From assembly GCA_964019335.1 (NCBI GenBank), contig OZ025676.1, positions 1 to 64,000 on the forward strand: a stretch of DNA of 64,000 bases, written 5' to 3'. The stretch is from Diplonema japonicum (taxonomy: Eukaryota > Euglenozoa > Diplonemea > Diplonemida > Diplonemidae). Below are positions 30,603 through 42,163 of this stretch, piece by piece; within the stretch, counting starts at the first letter, position 1; each line of letters opens with the position of its first letter. A program made the translations under genes and the position numbers. The notes beneath the pieces were generated by a model. That model saw only the letters and a program-made list of their open reading frames with translations. It searched no databases and was not told the origin of the DNA.

Positions 30603-31092
30603 TCACAGCAACTTATCAACAGGCAGATTGATGGGGGGGAGAATGTCATCACAGTCAATGTCTGGCACATCCTGTGTGTTCATTTTATTTCTTCTTTTCT
30701 TTTTTGGTTTGTTCCATACTGTGACAGTGTAACCCATAAGGTCAAAACCACCTTTTTTCGCAATGATAGTAGTATTCTGCCCCACCTTGACCCGGTACCA
30801 CACCTTGGCGTGGGGAACTTCAGTTGTTAATGTGGATAATATTGCTGTACCACAGTCCGTAGTAACCTAGTAAGTGTGAGTACCACGCCCACCATCAATC
30901 ACTTCATACCAATAATCTTGCCTCCTCACTCTTCTCACTAAGAGCAACGTTCGTAAGCACCAAATCCTTGTCTTCAAAACCCACCGTCACCTTCTCACCC
31001 TCTTTCAGCGACTTCCCCCAGAAGTTCGTCGGTGGCACCAGCAACCTGTCCACTACATTCGGGTGCATTCCATCCGCTAGCTGCTTTGCCAT
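30603..31092 (-). CDS. Nucleoplasmin-fold histone chaperone-like protein
   Basis: Exons 31092-30910 and 30866-30603 around a 43-bp GTATG...TAG intron give 148 residues. After PPTNFWGKSLKEGEKV the pattern of short strands (LVLTNVALS, ARLLVTTD, AILSTLTTE, VWYRVKVGQ, GFDLMGYTV) matches the nucleoplasmin-like domain seen in FKBP39/46 and plant HD2 proteins. A KPKKKRRNK nuclear localisation signal and an acidic end follow. No peptidyl-prolyl isomerase domain is present. Likely role: pentameric histone chaperone or nucleolar protein. Similarity is by fold pattern, so confidence is moderate. Confidence 0.72.
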
Positions 31093-31211
31093 TCTCTTTA
31101 ATTCACCTGTGAAAAGACTAGCAATTCTTCTCGGGGGGGGGGGGGGTAAAAAGAAAAAACAATTGAAACAAATTAACTAAGACATTTCTTTTATAGAATA
31201 GTTGTTTCAGT

Positions 31212-32636
31212 TCAGAGTCTCTTGATGTGCGCAATGCTCTCTTCCGTGATACGCGTGTTGTCTTTGTAAGTATGCGTGATCGCATCTTGCACTTTCAAGT
31301 TCGGTCGGGTCCAGGATTTCGGCATTTTCTCCTTCACCTTGACAAGAAAAAAAATTATAGTAAAATGTTGAAATCCACACCTCCACAGCATCAAACTCGA
31401 CCGCCACGAAACCAGAGGTCTTAGACCGAACCCAGTCGGCGGTTTTCTTAAGTCCCGCTTCGAGGGAGATAGGCGGGGGAGGGTTGAAGTAGCAACGGAT
31501 CTTTGCATGCCACGCCTTTTTTTTCATTTCTTTTTTAATTTCCCATACCTGCGCATGGTCCACCTCAAGCCTCCTGTCAAGGTGGATGGGCTTCGCCTGC
31601 TCACCAGAGACGCCCATTACCTTGGCCACCTTTTTTTTTCTCTTCTTTTTTCTCCCCGCTTCACCATACCAGCTCTGCGACTTCATTTAAATTATTGGGC
31701 TTATCGGACCCCACATTAAAGATCTGGTTGTAAGCTGTCCGGATGAGGGGCGACCTTGAGATCATGGGTGCCACGTCGTCAACGTACGAGAAGCAGCGTG
31801 TCTGAGGAAAGTGGTGGCAATAAAAACCTTTTTGAACAAACCTGCGAGCCGTCCCCGAAGACGGTCATCGGCTTGCTGTTAAGAATATTGTTCATGAATA
31901 TGCCGATCACGTTTCTGTACTTGTCGGCTATGTTCTGGTTGGGGCCGTACACATTGTGCGGCCGGAAGATGATGTAGTTCAAGCCGTACATCTCATGAGC
32001 AACCTTCAAGTCGAGCTCCATGCTGTACTTCGATATCCCATACGGGTCTTCAGGGAGGGGCGTCACCTTCTCCGTAAGGGGCAGAACAGGGTTGCTGCCG
32101 TAGACAGCTATCGACGAGGTGAAGACAAACGTGGTGGTCTTGTGCTTAATGGCCTGGTTGATGAGCTCAACCCCACCGAGCAGGTTGTTACGGTAATTGT
32201 AACTTCGAATGAAGTGTGAAAGCCCCTCTGCTGCGTATGCAGCAAGGTGATACACGTAGTCGAAGGGTCCATGCTTTTCAAACAGCAAGCTTATGGACGT
32301 CGCGTTCTTCACGTCGATAAGATAGAAGTCGATGCCCTCAGGGATGTTCTCCACAAACCCACCTGAGAGGTCGTCTATACCAACCACAGTCATGCCGAGC
32401 AGCGCACAGTGCTTGGCCACGTGGGACCCTATGAAGCCAGCCGCGCCTGTCACCAGCACCTTCTTTCCCATCCCGTTGTCGGCGTTCACGTCACCCGAGG
32501 GGTACCCCATAGAGTCGCAGGTTCCTTCCAACGATGGATCCTTCATACCCGTGGTGTTGACTTGTCGCATGTTGAACACCACCAACATCCCCATTGCACA
32601 CAGCAACAACCCTGCTACCGCATATTTCTTTACCAT
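31212..32636 (-). CDS. Membrane-anchored NAD-dependent sugar-nucleotide epimerase/dehydratase
   Basis: Five exons (32636-31842, 31801-31670, 31629-31549, 31500-31381, 31337-31212) join in frame to 417 residues. The introns start GTTTG, GTATG, GTATG and GTGTG. An N-terminal signal anchor (AVAGLLLCAMGMLVVFN) precedes the Rossmann motif VLVTGAAGFIGSH. An FTSSIAVYG Ser segment and the YGISK catalytic pair follow, then RPHNVYGP and a C-terminal LEAGLKKTADWV, as in UDP-glucose/UDP-glucuronate 4-epimerases. The enzyme would sit in the Golgi or ER lumen and interconvert nucleotide sugars for glycan synthesis. The exact substrate is not determined. The last 60 residues after the usual epimerase end are extra. 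Confidence 0.88.
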
Positions 32637-33684
32637 GTCCCACCACAACCTTTAATAGAGAATTGCGACAAGAGGTGTTTTTTTTTTAATGAGTTTTATA
32701 TATATGTAAAAAACTATAAAAAGAAAGGGGAGGGTAGACAACAACACCGAATTTTTCTTTTTTTTTTCTTCTTCTTTTTTTGTTTTGTTGTTTTGAATTG
32801 CTCCTTTTCTTTTGTTCCCCTCCTTTTTTTCTTCTTTTCTTTCGTTCTAACTTTCGGGGAAGGAAGAGGGGAAAAAAAAAAAGAAAAAAAAGAAACTTCT
32901 AAGAACGCACGGAAAAGGAGGGGAAACATAATAATAAAACACACAAGACCCTGATGGGGGATCACTCAGGCGGAGCAACAACACGAAGAACGAAACGTCT
33001 TTAATTGGACCACAAGTGGGTTCACTCGTTCTTTTTTATTTTCTTTTTATCTTCCCTAGTTCTTGATGTCCTAACGCCGGCCACTCTCTCCCCATGTGGG
33101 TTATATCGAAAAAAGAAAGAGAAAAAAAAGAAAAAAAAAAACCAAAATTAACTTCTTCGAGGGTAGTTCTAGCCCCCTTTGTCTCCCACAAAAACGAGGA
33201 AGAAAAAAAAAAGAAAGGGGGAAAAAAAAACCCCCCAACAGTTCATCTCTCTGAAACGTTATATTATGCAAAATAAAATCAGTCTTAGTCCAAAGGGGGT
33301 TCTGACTAAAGAGGGGGGAGGTGTCATTCTTTTCTATAAAAAAAGAGAACTCGACCCCGCCCCCGCCTGAGCCCATTCCCGCCCATAGTTTTCAGCGAAA
33401 TATTTCTTACTTTCGAAAAAACACCTTAGAGATATGAGCACGTTGGAAGAAGAAAAAAAAGATGTGTCTCTGAAGAGAACCCACAGCACGTGACAGGATT
33501 GCTAAAAAAGCTTTTACACTGTTTTCGTTATGAACACCCCCCCCATTTATTTTCTTATTCTTTTTCCCCCTCCGGAAAACGGGGGAGGGGGGGGGGAGGG
33601 AGGTGGTATATCTATGATGTCTATCCCAAAGATCTAACTAATTTTGTTTTTCTCGTTGATATTTTCTTTTTTTTTTCCCCTTCT
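32637..33684. other. Intergenic low-complexity region
   Basis: About 1 kb of A/T- and pyrimidine-rich sequence between the epimerase start and the PP1 stop. Long T/C blocks lie at 32755-32850, A/G blocks at 33110-33230 and a G-run near 33582-33598. No ORF has protein-like composition and no RNA gene was recognised. Confidence 0.65.
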
Positions 33685-34824
<1,140 letters not shown>

Positions 34825-35186
34825 CTTGATGCCCCCCTCTCTAGTAACGGTGTGGTGAGAAGAACGAAAAACAAAGGTGAATGATAGCCTCCGCAAGGAA
34901 AAAAAAAAAAAAAAGGAAAGGCATAGAAAAAATGTTTTTTCATTCCGCCTTTTTTGACACGAAGGTGAAGGAGAAAATAAAATGGCAAACGAAAAAAAAA
35001 AAAAAAAAAAAAAAAGAAATGACTGAAGAATCAAATGACCAACGAAATGGATACAAAAGAAGAAAAAATAGAGGGGAAGGAGGAAGAAGTTTTTTAAAAG
35101 ATAATAAAAAGAGAAAAAAAAGATGAGAATAAATGCATTAGGGGAGTAAGTGTGTCTCATTATTTGTTCTGATTCGTTTTCTTTCT
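34825..35186. other. Intergenic A-rich spacer
   Basis: 360 bp with plus-strand A-runs (34899-34914, 34990-35014) between the PP1 start and the Hsp70-like stop. In the sense direction these are T-rich tracts just upstream of the PP1 ATG and may serve as a splice-acceptor pyrimidine tract. No gene was seen. Confidence 0.6.
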
Positions 35187-36928
35187 TTAAACAGACACGG
35201 TCGCGGTAACCTTCTTGGCACCCCCTGAGCATGTCACAGCCATCTCACCTGATGATGCAACTGCTGCTGTGATGCTGATGGTGTTGCCCTTAACTTCGAC
35301 GGGCAGTTTGCAGAGAGATACTTTTTCCTCGCCTCGGATCTCCACAATGTGGACAAGAACGGACGTTTTGCCCGCAACAGGCAGCGGTAGCTTCCCTTCG
35401 CAAGGCAGCAGTGTGCCTGCAGCCAGAATTTCTTTCACAGCTGTGTATTGTGTTAAAGCGTATCGCGTGTTGTTCCCAGCATACCCCCCGATGCTGACAT
35501 GACCCCCACGGCATGCACCAGCTTCGTTACCAAGGTCTTCATCCCCACAGGGTCAACCTCTTTCCCTGCTGTACCTTTACCAGCCATTTGCCATACAGAC
35601 CCCACAGGCACACCCACACCAGACTGTGTTTGAGGTTACTTCAACGACAATCCATACCAAGCAACACAGGTCTGCTTGTGTTGCCGCACCAAAGGCAGCG
35701 ACCTCTTGGGGTTGGTTGATAACTGACGATGTCACATCACACCCACACTCCTTCAGCGCGCCATCTACGGCGGTCTTCACGAGGTTGTTCGCGCTGCCAC
35801 CACCAACGAGAAGCACCGTGGAAAGTTTCTGTGAGAATGTGAAATGCCACGTCGCCTTGTGTTGCATACCTTGTTCTCGAAACTTGATTCCTTCAGACAC
35901 TTGCACACAGCTTCTTTGATACGGGGCAGCAACACCCCTGCCAAACCGTCGAAACGCGACTTTGTAATGTTACCACTGTAGTCCACGCCGTCACACAAGG
36001 CCTCGATGGTCACAGAGCCCTGCTGACGCACCGACAGCGTCCTCTTCACCACCTCACATGCCGCCAGCAGCTTGCGTTTTGCCCTGTGAGTGTGCGTGCC
36101 TACCACTTCACTGCATACCTCCTGTCGTCATTGACATCGAGCCTGCTCTTTCTTCTGAACTCCTCAGCAAAATATTTTGCAATTATCTCATCGAAGTCCC
36201 TCCCACCCACGCCACAGTACGACACGTTTTCTGTGCTGACGAGGTTGTCCTCCACTGTGCAGGTTGTGATGCTGGTCCCGAGCCCGCCCATGTCCACAAT
36301 CATTGTTGCGCCCGACACCTCGGGCTTTGTGAGGAGGACCGCTGACGAGGGACGCACAATACGGTCAATCTCGAGGCCGGCGTTCTGTACAGTGTCAATG
36401 TTGAACTGTGATGCATACCTTGGCAGCACGCGCGAGTTTCTCGATGCTGGAGGGCTGGTCGCACAGCTCCTCGGGGAGGGTCAGGACGCACCTCATGACT
36501 GCGTTCCCCAAGTACGCCTCAACTTCTTCCTTACCAAACTTGAAGAGAGGGGTGAAGGCATCCACGAAGGAGTGCGTAACGGTGGGTGTTTCGGGGTCCA
36601 TCCCTGCCTGTGTGATAAGGCCTACTATCTCGTCGCCCTCTACGTGTAAATCGAACCCAAGCTTCTTGCTTCGCACCTTGTCAACGTTCTTGCTGTTGGA
36701 AAGCACAAAGGGCAGGGAATGCACCACCTCCCTTGCCCTCTTCACACCGATGACCTTTGCCGTATCACCCACAACCACTTCACCCTCTGAAAACGCCACA
36801 ACTGCTGGTGTCGCACGCGACCCGTGCGAGTTCACAACAATGGAAGCATTGCCGTCCTGTACAACACTGATGATGAGACTGTCGCTGCCAAGGCTGAGCC
36901 CGAAGGTTTCTTGCTGTGTAGATGCCAT
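35187..36928 (-). CDS. HSPA14: HSPA14/Ssz1-like atypical Hsp70
   Basis: Six exons (36928-36419, 36384-36119, 36083-35870, 35828-35658, 35623-35485, 35440-35187) join in frame to 517 residues. The N-terminus FGLSLGSDSLIISVVQDG and ATPAVVAFSEGE are those of Hsp70 ATPase domains. IVDMGGLGTSIT, GVGGRDFDE, SRLDVN and VLLVGGGSANN follow. The substrate-binding part is only about 120 residues and has no lid or EEVD end. The length matches HSPA14/Ssz1 (about 510-540), a ribosome-associated partner of a J-protein in nascent-chain folding. Introns are 34-44 bp, all GTATG. The assignment to the HSPA14 subgroup is by length and degenerate motifs. Confidence 0.85.
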
Positions 36929-36981
36929 TTTGATGCCTGTGTGTCATGTGTGTCGAATAAAAAAAACAGAACAAAGTACTA

Positions 36982-37737
36982 CTAAAAGCCCGTGGCGTCT
37001 TCCTGCACGTCGCCAAGGGACGAGGGGGCCTGGTCAGGGTCAGGGGTGTCTGCACCAAGGTGGGCCCAAGGCTCCGCGTCTTCAGCAGCAAGTTTGAGGT
37101 TGAAATGCACAACGATGACGCCGGCAGCAAAGCCCACACACAAGGTGACTGCCTGCCACTTGCGGTACAGCTCTGGACTGTCCTCAATGTCAAGAAGGCC
37201 GAAGATGAACCCGTACAGACCGCCGACCACAATACAACTGACGACAGACGTGTAGATCTGATAGAATGACGTGATGCCCTGGTAGTACCCCTCGTCATCA
37301 TCCTGCGACGTGCACCTACACACACCCATAAGCAACAGATCCATCACAAGGTACACAAAAGCGAACGACAGACTCACTGCCAGCAAGCTGTACATCGGCA
37401 CCTTTGTCGCCTGAGTCAAAGACTTCACAAACTTCTCGTCCAATATTATGGACAGCACACCGCTCACTCCCACCATAACGGCACCAACACATACTATTAT
37501 TTTTGCCTTTCTTTCCACAGTACTGCTTCTTATCCTCCACAAAAGCAAGCCAGCTAATATTATCAGCACTATGCCATATAATATGCTGAAGACGGGATTT
37601 CTAGATATCTATGGTATAGGTGATGACAAATGACGGCTGCATACCTCCTCCAAAGAGCTTCCCACGAGCCACACAAGCACTACGCCTGACACCCCACCGC
37701 ATAGGTGATGCAGCACCAACTTCAGCTTTTCGTTCAT
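36982..37737 (-). CDS. Six-helix membrane protein
   Basis: Exons 37737-37645 and 37608-36982, around a 36-bp GTATG...TAG intron, give 239 residues with about six hydrophobic segments and an acidic/Pro-rich C-terminus. No motif is recognised. Its ATG overlaps the stop codon of the vanin-like gene as ATGA. The likely acceptor (ACAACAG) lies 16 bases upstream, inside that gene's coding sequence. Confidence 0.78.
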
Positions 37738-39131
37738 TTGTATGAACACACCTGTTGTGTGTTCAGGAAGCATGTGTTTTCTAAATAATGACCGCTACAG
37801 TTGTATGGAAGGTCGTCTTTTACGAAATCCCTTCCATAAAGGAGAACAGAGGCGATAACCTCGTTACTATTAAACCGCACAACTGCGGTTTCGGCGTATC
37901 TGGTGAACTCATAACTGTTACTCGGTTGCTGCATTGTAGTGCTGGGGGTGATAATAGTTGCCTCAGGCACTACCAGACCTGCAGGATGGTCGCTATATAA
38001 GGAGAGTGTGATATTATGTAACCCTTGGCCACTCGGCACAGTGTAACCTGTGACTGTCTTGCCTTTCACCCACACTCCGCACACGGTTGCACCCCATTCA
38101 ACGCCACCTCCACCATCATAGCCATTCAAAACCGCTAAGATGTACCCCTTAGGGGTGCCTGCATGCACGGTAAGCGTGCAGCACATGCCCATGGAACAAT
38201 GCTGGGTTGTGTTGTCTGGTGTGTTGCCGTCTACGTACACATAGCGGTAGGAGTTGCTATGGGCGGGGAAGAGGGTGGTGGGGAAATTATGTGGGATATT
38301 GGAATTAGTAGCGAGGACGCGCGCAGTGAGATGCGCGCTTGGTTGTTCTAGATTATAGTAATAGCTAAGCGGTGCTCCGTCGGTGAACACGCCTGAGCCG
38401 CTGCACTCACCGCTCATGTGATGGTTTGCCATTATGACTGTCACGTTGTTCACACGACTGAAGCCCTGCACGTAGGCAAGCACTTGCATCTGCGCCATCT
38501 CGTTCGTCCAAGCAACGGGCAAAAGGATGTTCTTGACACCAGCATCGACGAGTGCCTGAGTGGGGTAGGCGTAGATGAAGTCTGCACACGTGACAAGGCC
38601 GAAGGTCTCTGGGATGCCATGCAATGTAAATGTGCACAGCGTACAGGTGGTGGAGGCATCGAAGTAGCGCTCACCCCAGAGGTTCATCTTGCGCCACTTT
38701 GCGACGAGGATGCCCCTACTGTCGAAGACGAGTGCGGTGTTGTACTGATATCTGCCTGTGGGGCTTGTGCTGTCCGGCTGCAGCTCCCCGATGTTTATTA
38801 TTATCGCAATTCCGTGCTCGGCAGTGCAGCTGATTGTGCGCAGCGCCTCATGGCACGCAGTGCAGGCACAGAGGGAGGTGTTCATGTACTCAGGCTTCAC
38901 TTCTATGAGGTATGGGAGCCAAGCGTCCCTGCTGTTCCCTGCCCCGAACCCGGTAATGCCATACTCTGGCATGAGCAGAATGTCACTCTTGCCTACCAAG
39001 TCCAGCGCGTAGTCACGCGTCTTGTTTGTGTTCAGCATGACTGTTGCATGCGGCGAACCTCCGTCCAGTGCTCCGTACTCCACATAAGATGCCCTGTACC
39101 CCACACAAAGCGCCAGGAGATGGACCAGCAT
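37734..39131 (-). CDS. Vanin/biotinidase-like carbon-nitrogen hydrolase
   Basis: A single exon of 465 residues. A signal peptide (LVHLLALCVGYRAS) suggests secretion or a membrane-side location. The nitrilase-fold triad is visible: Glu in MPEYGITG (near 56), Lys in AKWRKMNLW (near 148) and Cys in GLVTCADF (near 182). Several N-glycosylation sequons occur. Beyond about residue 300 is the extra domain found in vanins and biotinidase. Expected reactions are amide hydrolysis such as pantetheine or biotinyl-amide cleavage; which one cannot be told. The stop overlaps the next gene's ATG. Confidence 0.92.
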   Translation of the reverse strand: MLVHLLALCVGYRASYVEYGALDGGSPHATVMLNTNKTRDYALDLVGKSDILLMPEYGITGFGAGNSRDAWLPYLIEVKPEYMNTSLCACTACHEALRTISCTAEHGIAIIINIGELQPDSTSPTGRYQYNTALVFDSRGILVAKWRKMNLWGERYFDASTTCTLCTFTLHGIPETFGLVTCADFIYAYPTQALVDAGVKNILLPVAWTNEMAQMQVLAYVQGFSRVNNVTVIMANHHMSGECSGSGVFTDGAPLSYYYNLEQPSAHLTARVLATNSNIPHNFPTTLFPAHSNSYRYVYVDGNTPDNTTQHCSMGMCCTLTVHAGTPKGYILAVLNGYDGGGGVEWGATVCGVWVKGKTVTGYTVPSGQGLHNITLSLYSDHPAGLVVPEATIITPSTTMQQPSNSYEFTRYAETAVVRFNSNEVIASVLLYGRDFVKDDLPYNCSGHYLENTCFLNTQQVCSYK

Positions 39132-39917
39132 AGTTTCTTACTGCTGTGAATTGCGCAAGTAAAAGATATAATTCAAAAATTACTCAAAGATGCAAGAGAG
39201 AATAAGAGGTGAAAGAAAAAAGTTAGCTCAAAGAAAAAGTAAAGTAAAAAAAAAAAAAAGCAGGAAGTCGGGGAAAAAAAAAAATAAATGTCTGAAGTAT
39301 GTGATTTTTCTCCTCTTTTTCCATAAAAAATTCACCTTGATGGGGGGGAGGGAGAATTGTTAGCAGCAACCTACCAAAAAAAGAAATAGACCTCCCACCC
39401 CCGATCATTCCCCGTTTTTCTTTTTCATCCTTCTGAAAAACGAGGGACAGCAAGCCATCAGATCAGAGGGAAACATAACCTAGGTGAAGATCTCCGTATG
39501 AAGAACAAAAGAAGGAAATATAAGTGGCCTTTTAAAAAAGAAAAAAAAAAGCACAAGAGAACCTGTCCAGGGACAGCTCTTTCCAAATTCAGTACCACAC
39601 AGCCCTTCTAAAAACCAGAGTAATCTTTTCTTTAAAAAAAAGCTAAATACCATTAAGGCCTCAAAGGCTAGCAAGGAAGGGCTTTGGTGCGGCTCTTTCT
39701 GTTTCCTTCTGTTTTACTTTTTTCCTCGCTTCTGAAAAAAAAAAAAAAAAAAAAAAAAAATCGAACACAACAAAAGGGGAAAAAAATGAGAAAAAAAAAC
39801 ACTTCTTTTTTTTTTTTATTCAGCTTCACTCTCCTTCCTGTTTCCCCTTCATCTTCATTTTCTTCTCTCCTTTTTGATAATAGAATACATATTCCTCCCG
39901 GGTCTTTCTTTCACTCC
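39132..39917. other. Intergenic low-complexity region
   Basis: About 785 bp, A/G- and T-rich, with a 24-base A-run near 39737-39760. No protein-like frame and no recognised RNA gene. Confidence 0.6.
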
Positions 39918-41093
39918 CTATTCTTCTTCAAGCTGCGCTTGTTTCATCGCCTCCAGAATATCTTCAGTATGTGTTTCGATGGCAGAGCGGAAGGGAAGAG
40001 ATGCAAGTTCGCCAGGCGGGAGTGCGATCTGTTTAATTATAACGATTGTTAACGATAATCTTACTCATGTACACACCTCGTCCTGTCCATCGGGCCCGCG
40101 GATGAGATGGACCATGTCGTTGGGGGGCGATATCCAGAAGCCATCGACACCAGGGGGCAGCGTCTCGACCTATGAGGGTGGTTGAAAGAATCTTGTTTAA
40201 TATTATACCTCTGGCCGCAGGGAGACCCTCTTCCTGCCTTTGAGATACGCGCGTGCCGCCTCTGTGGATGCAGTAGAGACCTCAAGCCAGATGACAGGCG
40301 TGCAGATGGTTTCCACGCAGTCTATCCACAGCGACATCTTGTCGTTCCACTGTATCTTGCAGCAGTTCTTGCAGTAGTGAACCACCTTCAGCCCGAGCAC
40401 CTCGCGGTAGAATGCGACTGTCGACTCGTACTTCGGGTACGGGCACTTAATTGCAAAGTTGTTGCCGCCAGAGAACCTGCACTCCACGAGCTTCCCCTTC
40501 TGTCCTGTGGGAGCATGCGACGCGGCCTGCACGTCCAAAGGGTTCTGGTCCTCAGTTTCCTCAGCAGGCGGAGATGGGGTGTGCTTCTGCGGCTTTCCCG
40601 ACGCGATGACCACACTCCCTGGCCCCTTGATGAGATGCACCATGTCGTTCACAGGCGACGCCCAGAAGCCGTCAACACCCTCCGCCAGCTGGTCCACCTC
40701 GTTGCGCATCATCTCGCATTTCTCAAGAAGCGCCTTCGCCCTCACCGTGCAGTTTGTGTCGACTACCAGCCACACACTGGGGTGCGTCAGCTTGTCCGTT
40801 CTGCTGATCCACACGTACATGAACTCAGACCACTCCAGCTTGCACGTGTCTTTGCTGCTGTATTCAACATTCAGCCGCAGGATGTCCCTGTAGAAGGCTA
40901 CAGTGCTCTCGTACTTGTGCGTGGGGCACTTGATTATCAACGAGTTCCCCCCATTGAATACAAGCCCTGCATCGTTGTCATTCGCAACCTCAGGTGCCAG
41001 CTTCACCCCATCGCCCAAGATGTCCCGTTGCGGTGCGCTGCTGCCACCCGACTTGTTTTTCTTCTTCCCAGATTTCTTCTTCCCACCACCCAT
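39918..41093 (-). CDS. Tandem VOC (glyoxalase-fold) domain protein
   Basis: Exons 41093-40209, 40169-40077 and 40028-39918, with introns starting GTATAA (39 bp) and GTGTGT (48 bp), give 362 residues. A lysine-rich start (GGGKKKSGKKKNKSGG) precedes two homologous modules. Each runs KYESTVAFYR..L.L, then a W-containing strand, PSVWL or PVIWL, and ends GVDGFW.SP.NDMVHLI. The second module is completed only after splicing. The repeat pattern fits a glyoxalase/bleomycin-resistance fold duplicated within one chain. I cannot place metal ligands with certainty, so enzymatic activity is open. The ATG follows a long pyrimidine tract and TACAG by six bases, one of the clearest acceptors in the window. 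Confidence 0.82.
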
Positions 41094-41271
41094 CGTAGCC
41101 TGTATAAGGATCGCAAACCGGCACAGCACGGTAGGAAAAGGGGAGGGAGAAGGGGGGAAGGGGGTGGGAAACACTCAAGAATCCATAAAAAAACAGAAAA
41201 AAAATGATTTTTTTTTGTCATTCCTTTTTTTTTTTTTTTTTTTTTTTTTTCCCCTTGAAAAAAAAGCCAGT

Positions 41272-42052
41272 TTATTCGTCGTCCTCCGGAAGGTCCTCAC
41301 CATCGAAGAGCGCCTCGTCCTCTGCAGCTGCGTCCCCCTCACCCTCCTCAGGCTCTCTCTCGTAAGCCTCGTGGGCGTCTGCGTCGTCCACGAAAATCCT
41401 GTCGTCGTGTTAAAGGTGTGATTGAGTGCGACATACGTGGCGTCGTGCTCGAACAGGGCACGCCCGCTGATACCACGACCGGTCTGCTTGAACTTCTTGA
41501 TCATAGACTTCTGTGCCTTATCAAGCGCCTTTGCCTTCTGTTCTCTGTTGTTCGCCCACCAGACTTTGAAACTCTCCTCATTCACAGGGGTCAAGTCAGT
41601 TCTGCCAACAAGAGCCTCTCGCTCAGCCTCGAGCTGCTCCTCAAGCCTGGTGTCGTCAGTCTCAATCTCTTCGAAATCGTCTGCCGTCCACAGGTATTCT
41701 CCCCTTTCTGCCGCTGCCGCTGCAGCTGCGCTGTCTTCGGTCGCTTTCTTTTCCTCAATACCACCGTACATCTTTTTCAACTCCAGCTCCTTCTGCTTCT
41801 TCTCCTCCCTGTCCATCTTCTTCTTCTCCTTCTCCATCTCCTGTTTCTTCCCAGCTGCACCCTTCATGTTCGTCTGCACGGTCTGCACATACTTCTGAAC
41901 GGCTTTGCTCCTGTTCTTGTTCTTCAGCCCAAACGTCTGTAAGAAGGTAAAAAACATGTGATGCAAGATTCATCGCATACCTTGTCCTCGATAATCTTTT
42001 CCTTTTTCTTTGCATCTGCCTTGGCACTGCCTTTTGCTTTTTTAGGCGGCAT
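41272..42052 (-). CDS. DFRP1/ZC3H15/Tma46-like protein lacking zinc fingers
   Basis: Exons 42052-41981, 41936-41437 and 41398-41272, with 44- and 38-bp introns, give 232 residues. The start MPPKKAKGSAKAD and KEKIIEDKTFGLKNKNRSK are those of ZC3H15/DFRP1, the partner that stabilises the GTPase DRG1 on translating ribosomes. The C-terminal half also fits (E/D-rich, LTPVNEESFKVWW, ISGRALFEHD, ending LFDGEDLPEDDE). The two CCCH fingers expected between these parts are absent, replaced by a short Lys/Glu and Ala-run linker. A translation role is inferred from the family. Confidence 0.88.
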
Positions 42053-42163
42053 GTTAGTATAAGTTCTGACTGGGGCTTACGACAACTTGACGAAAGATAG
42101 ATAAGAAGAACATAATAATAGAGAATCAAAAAATGTGACAGGAGGTTACACCTCTAAAAGTCT

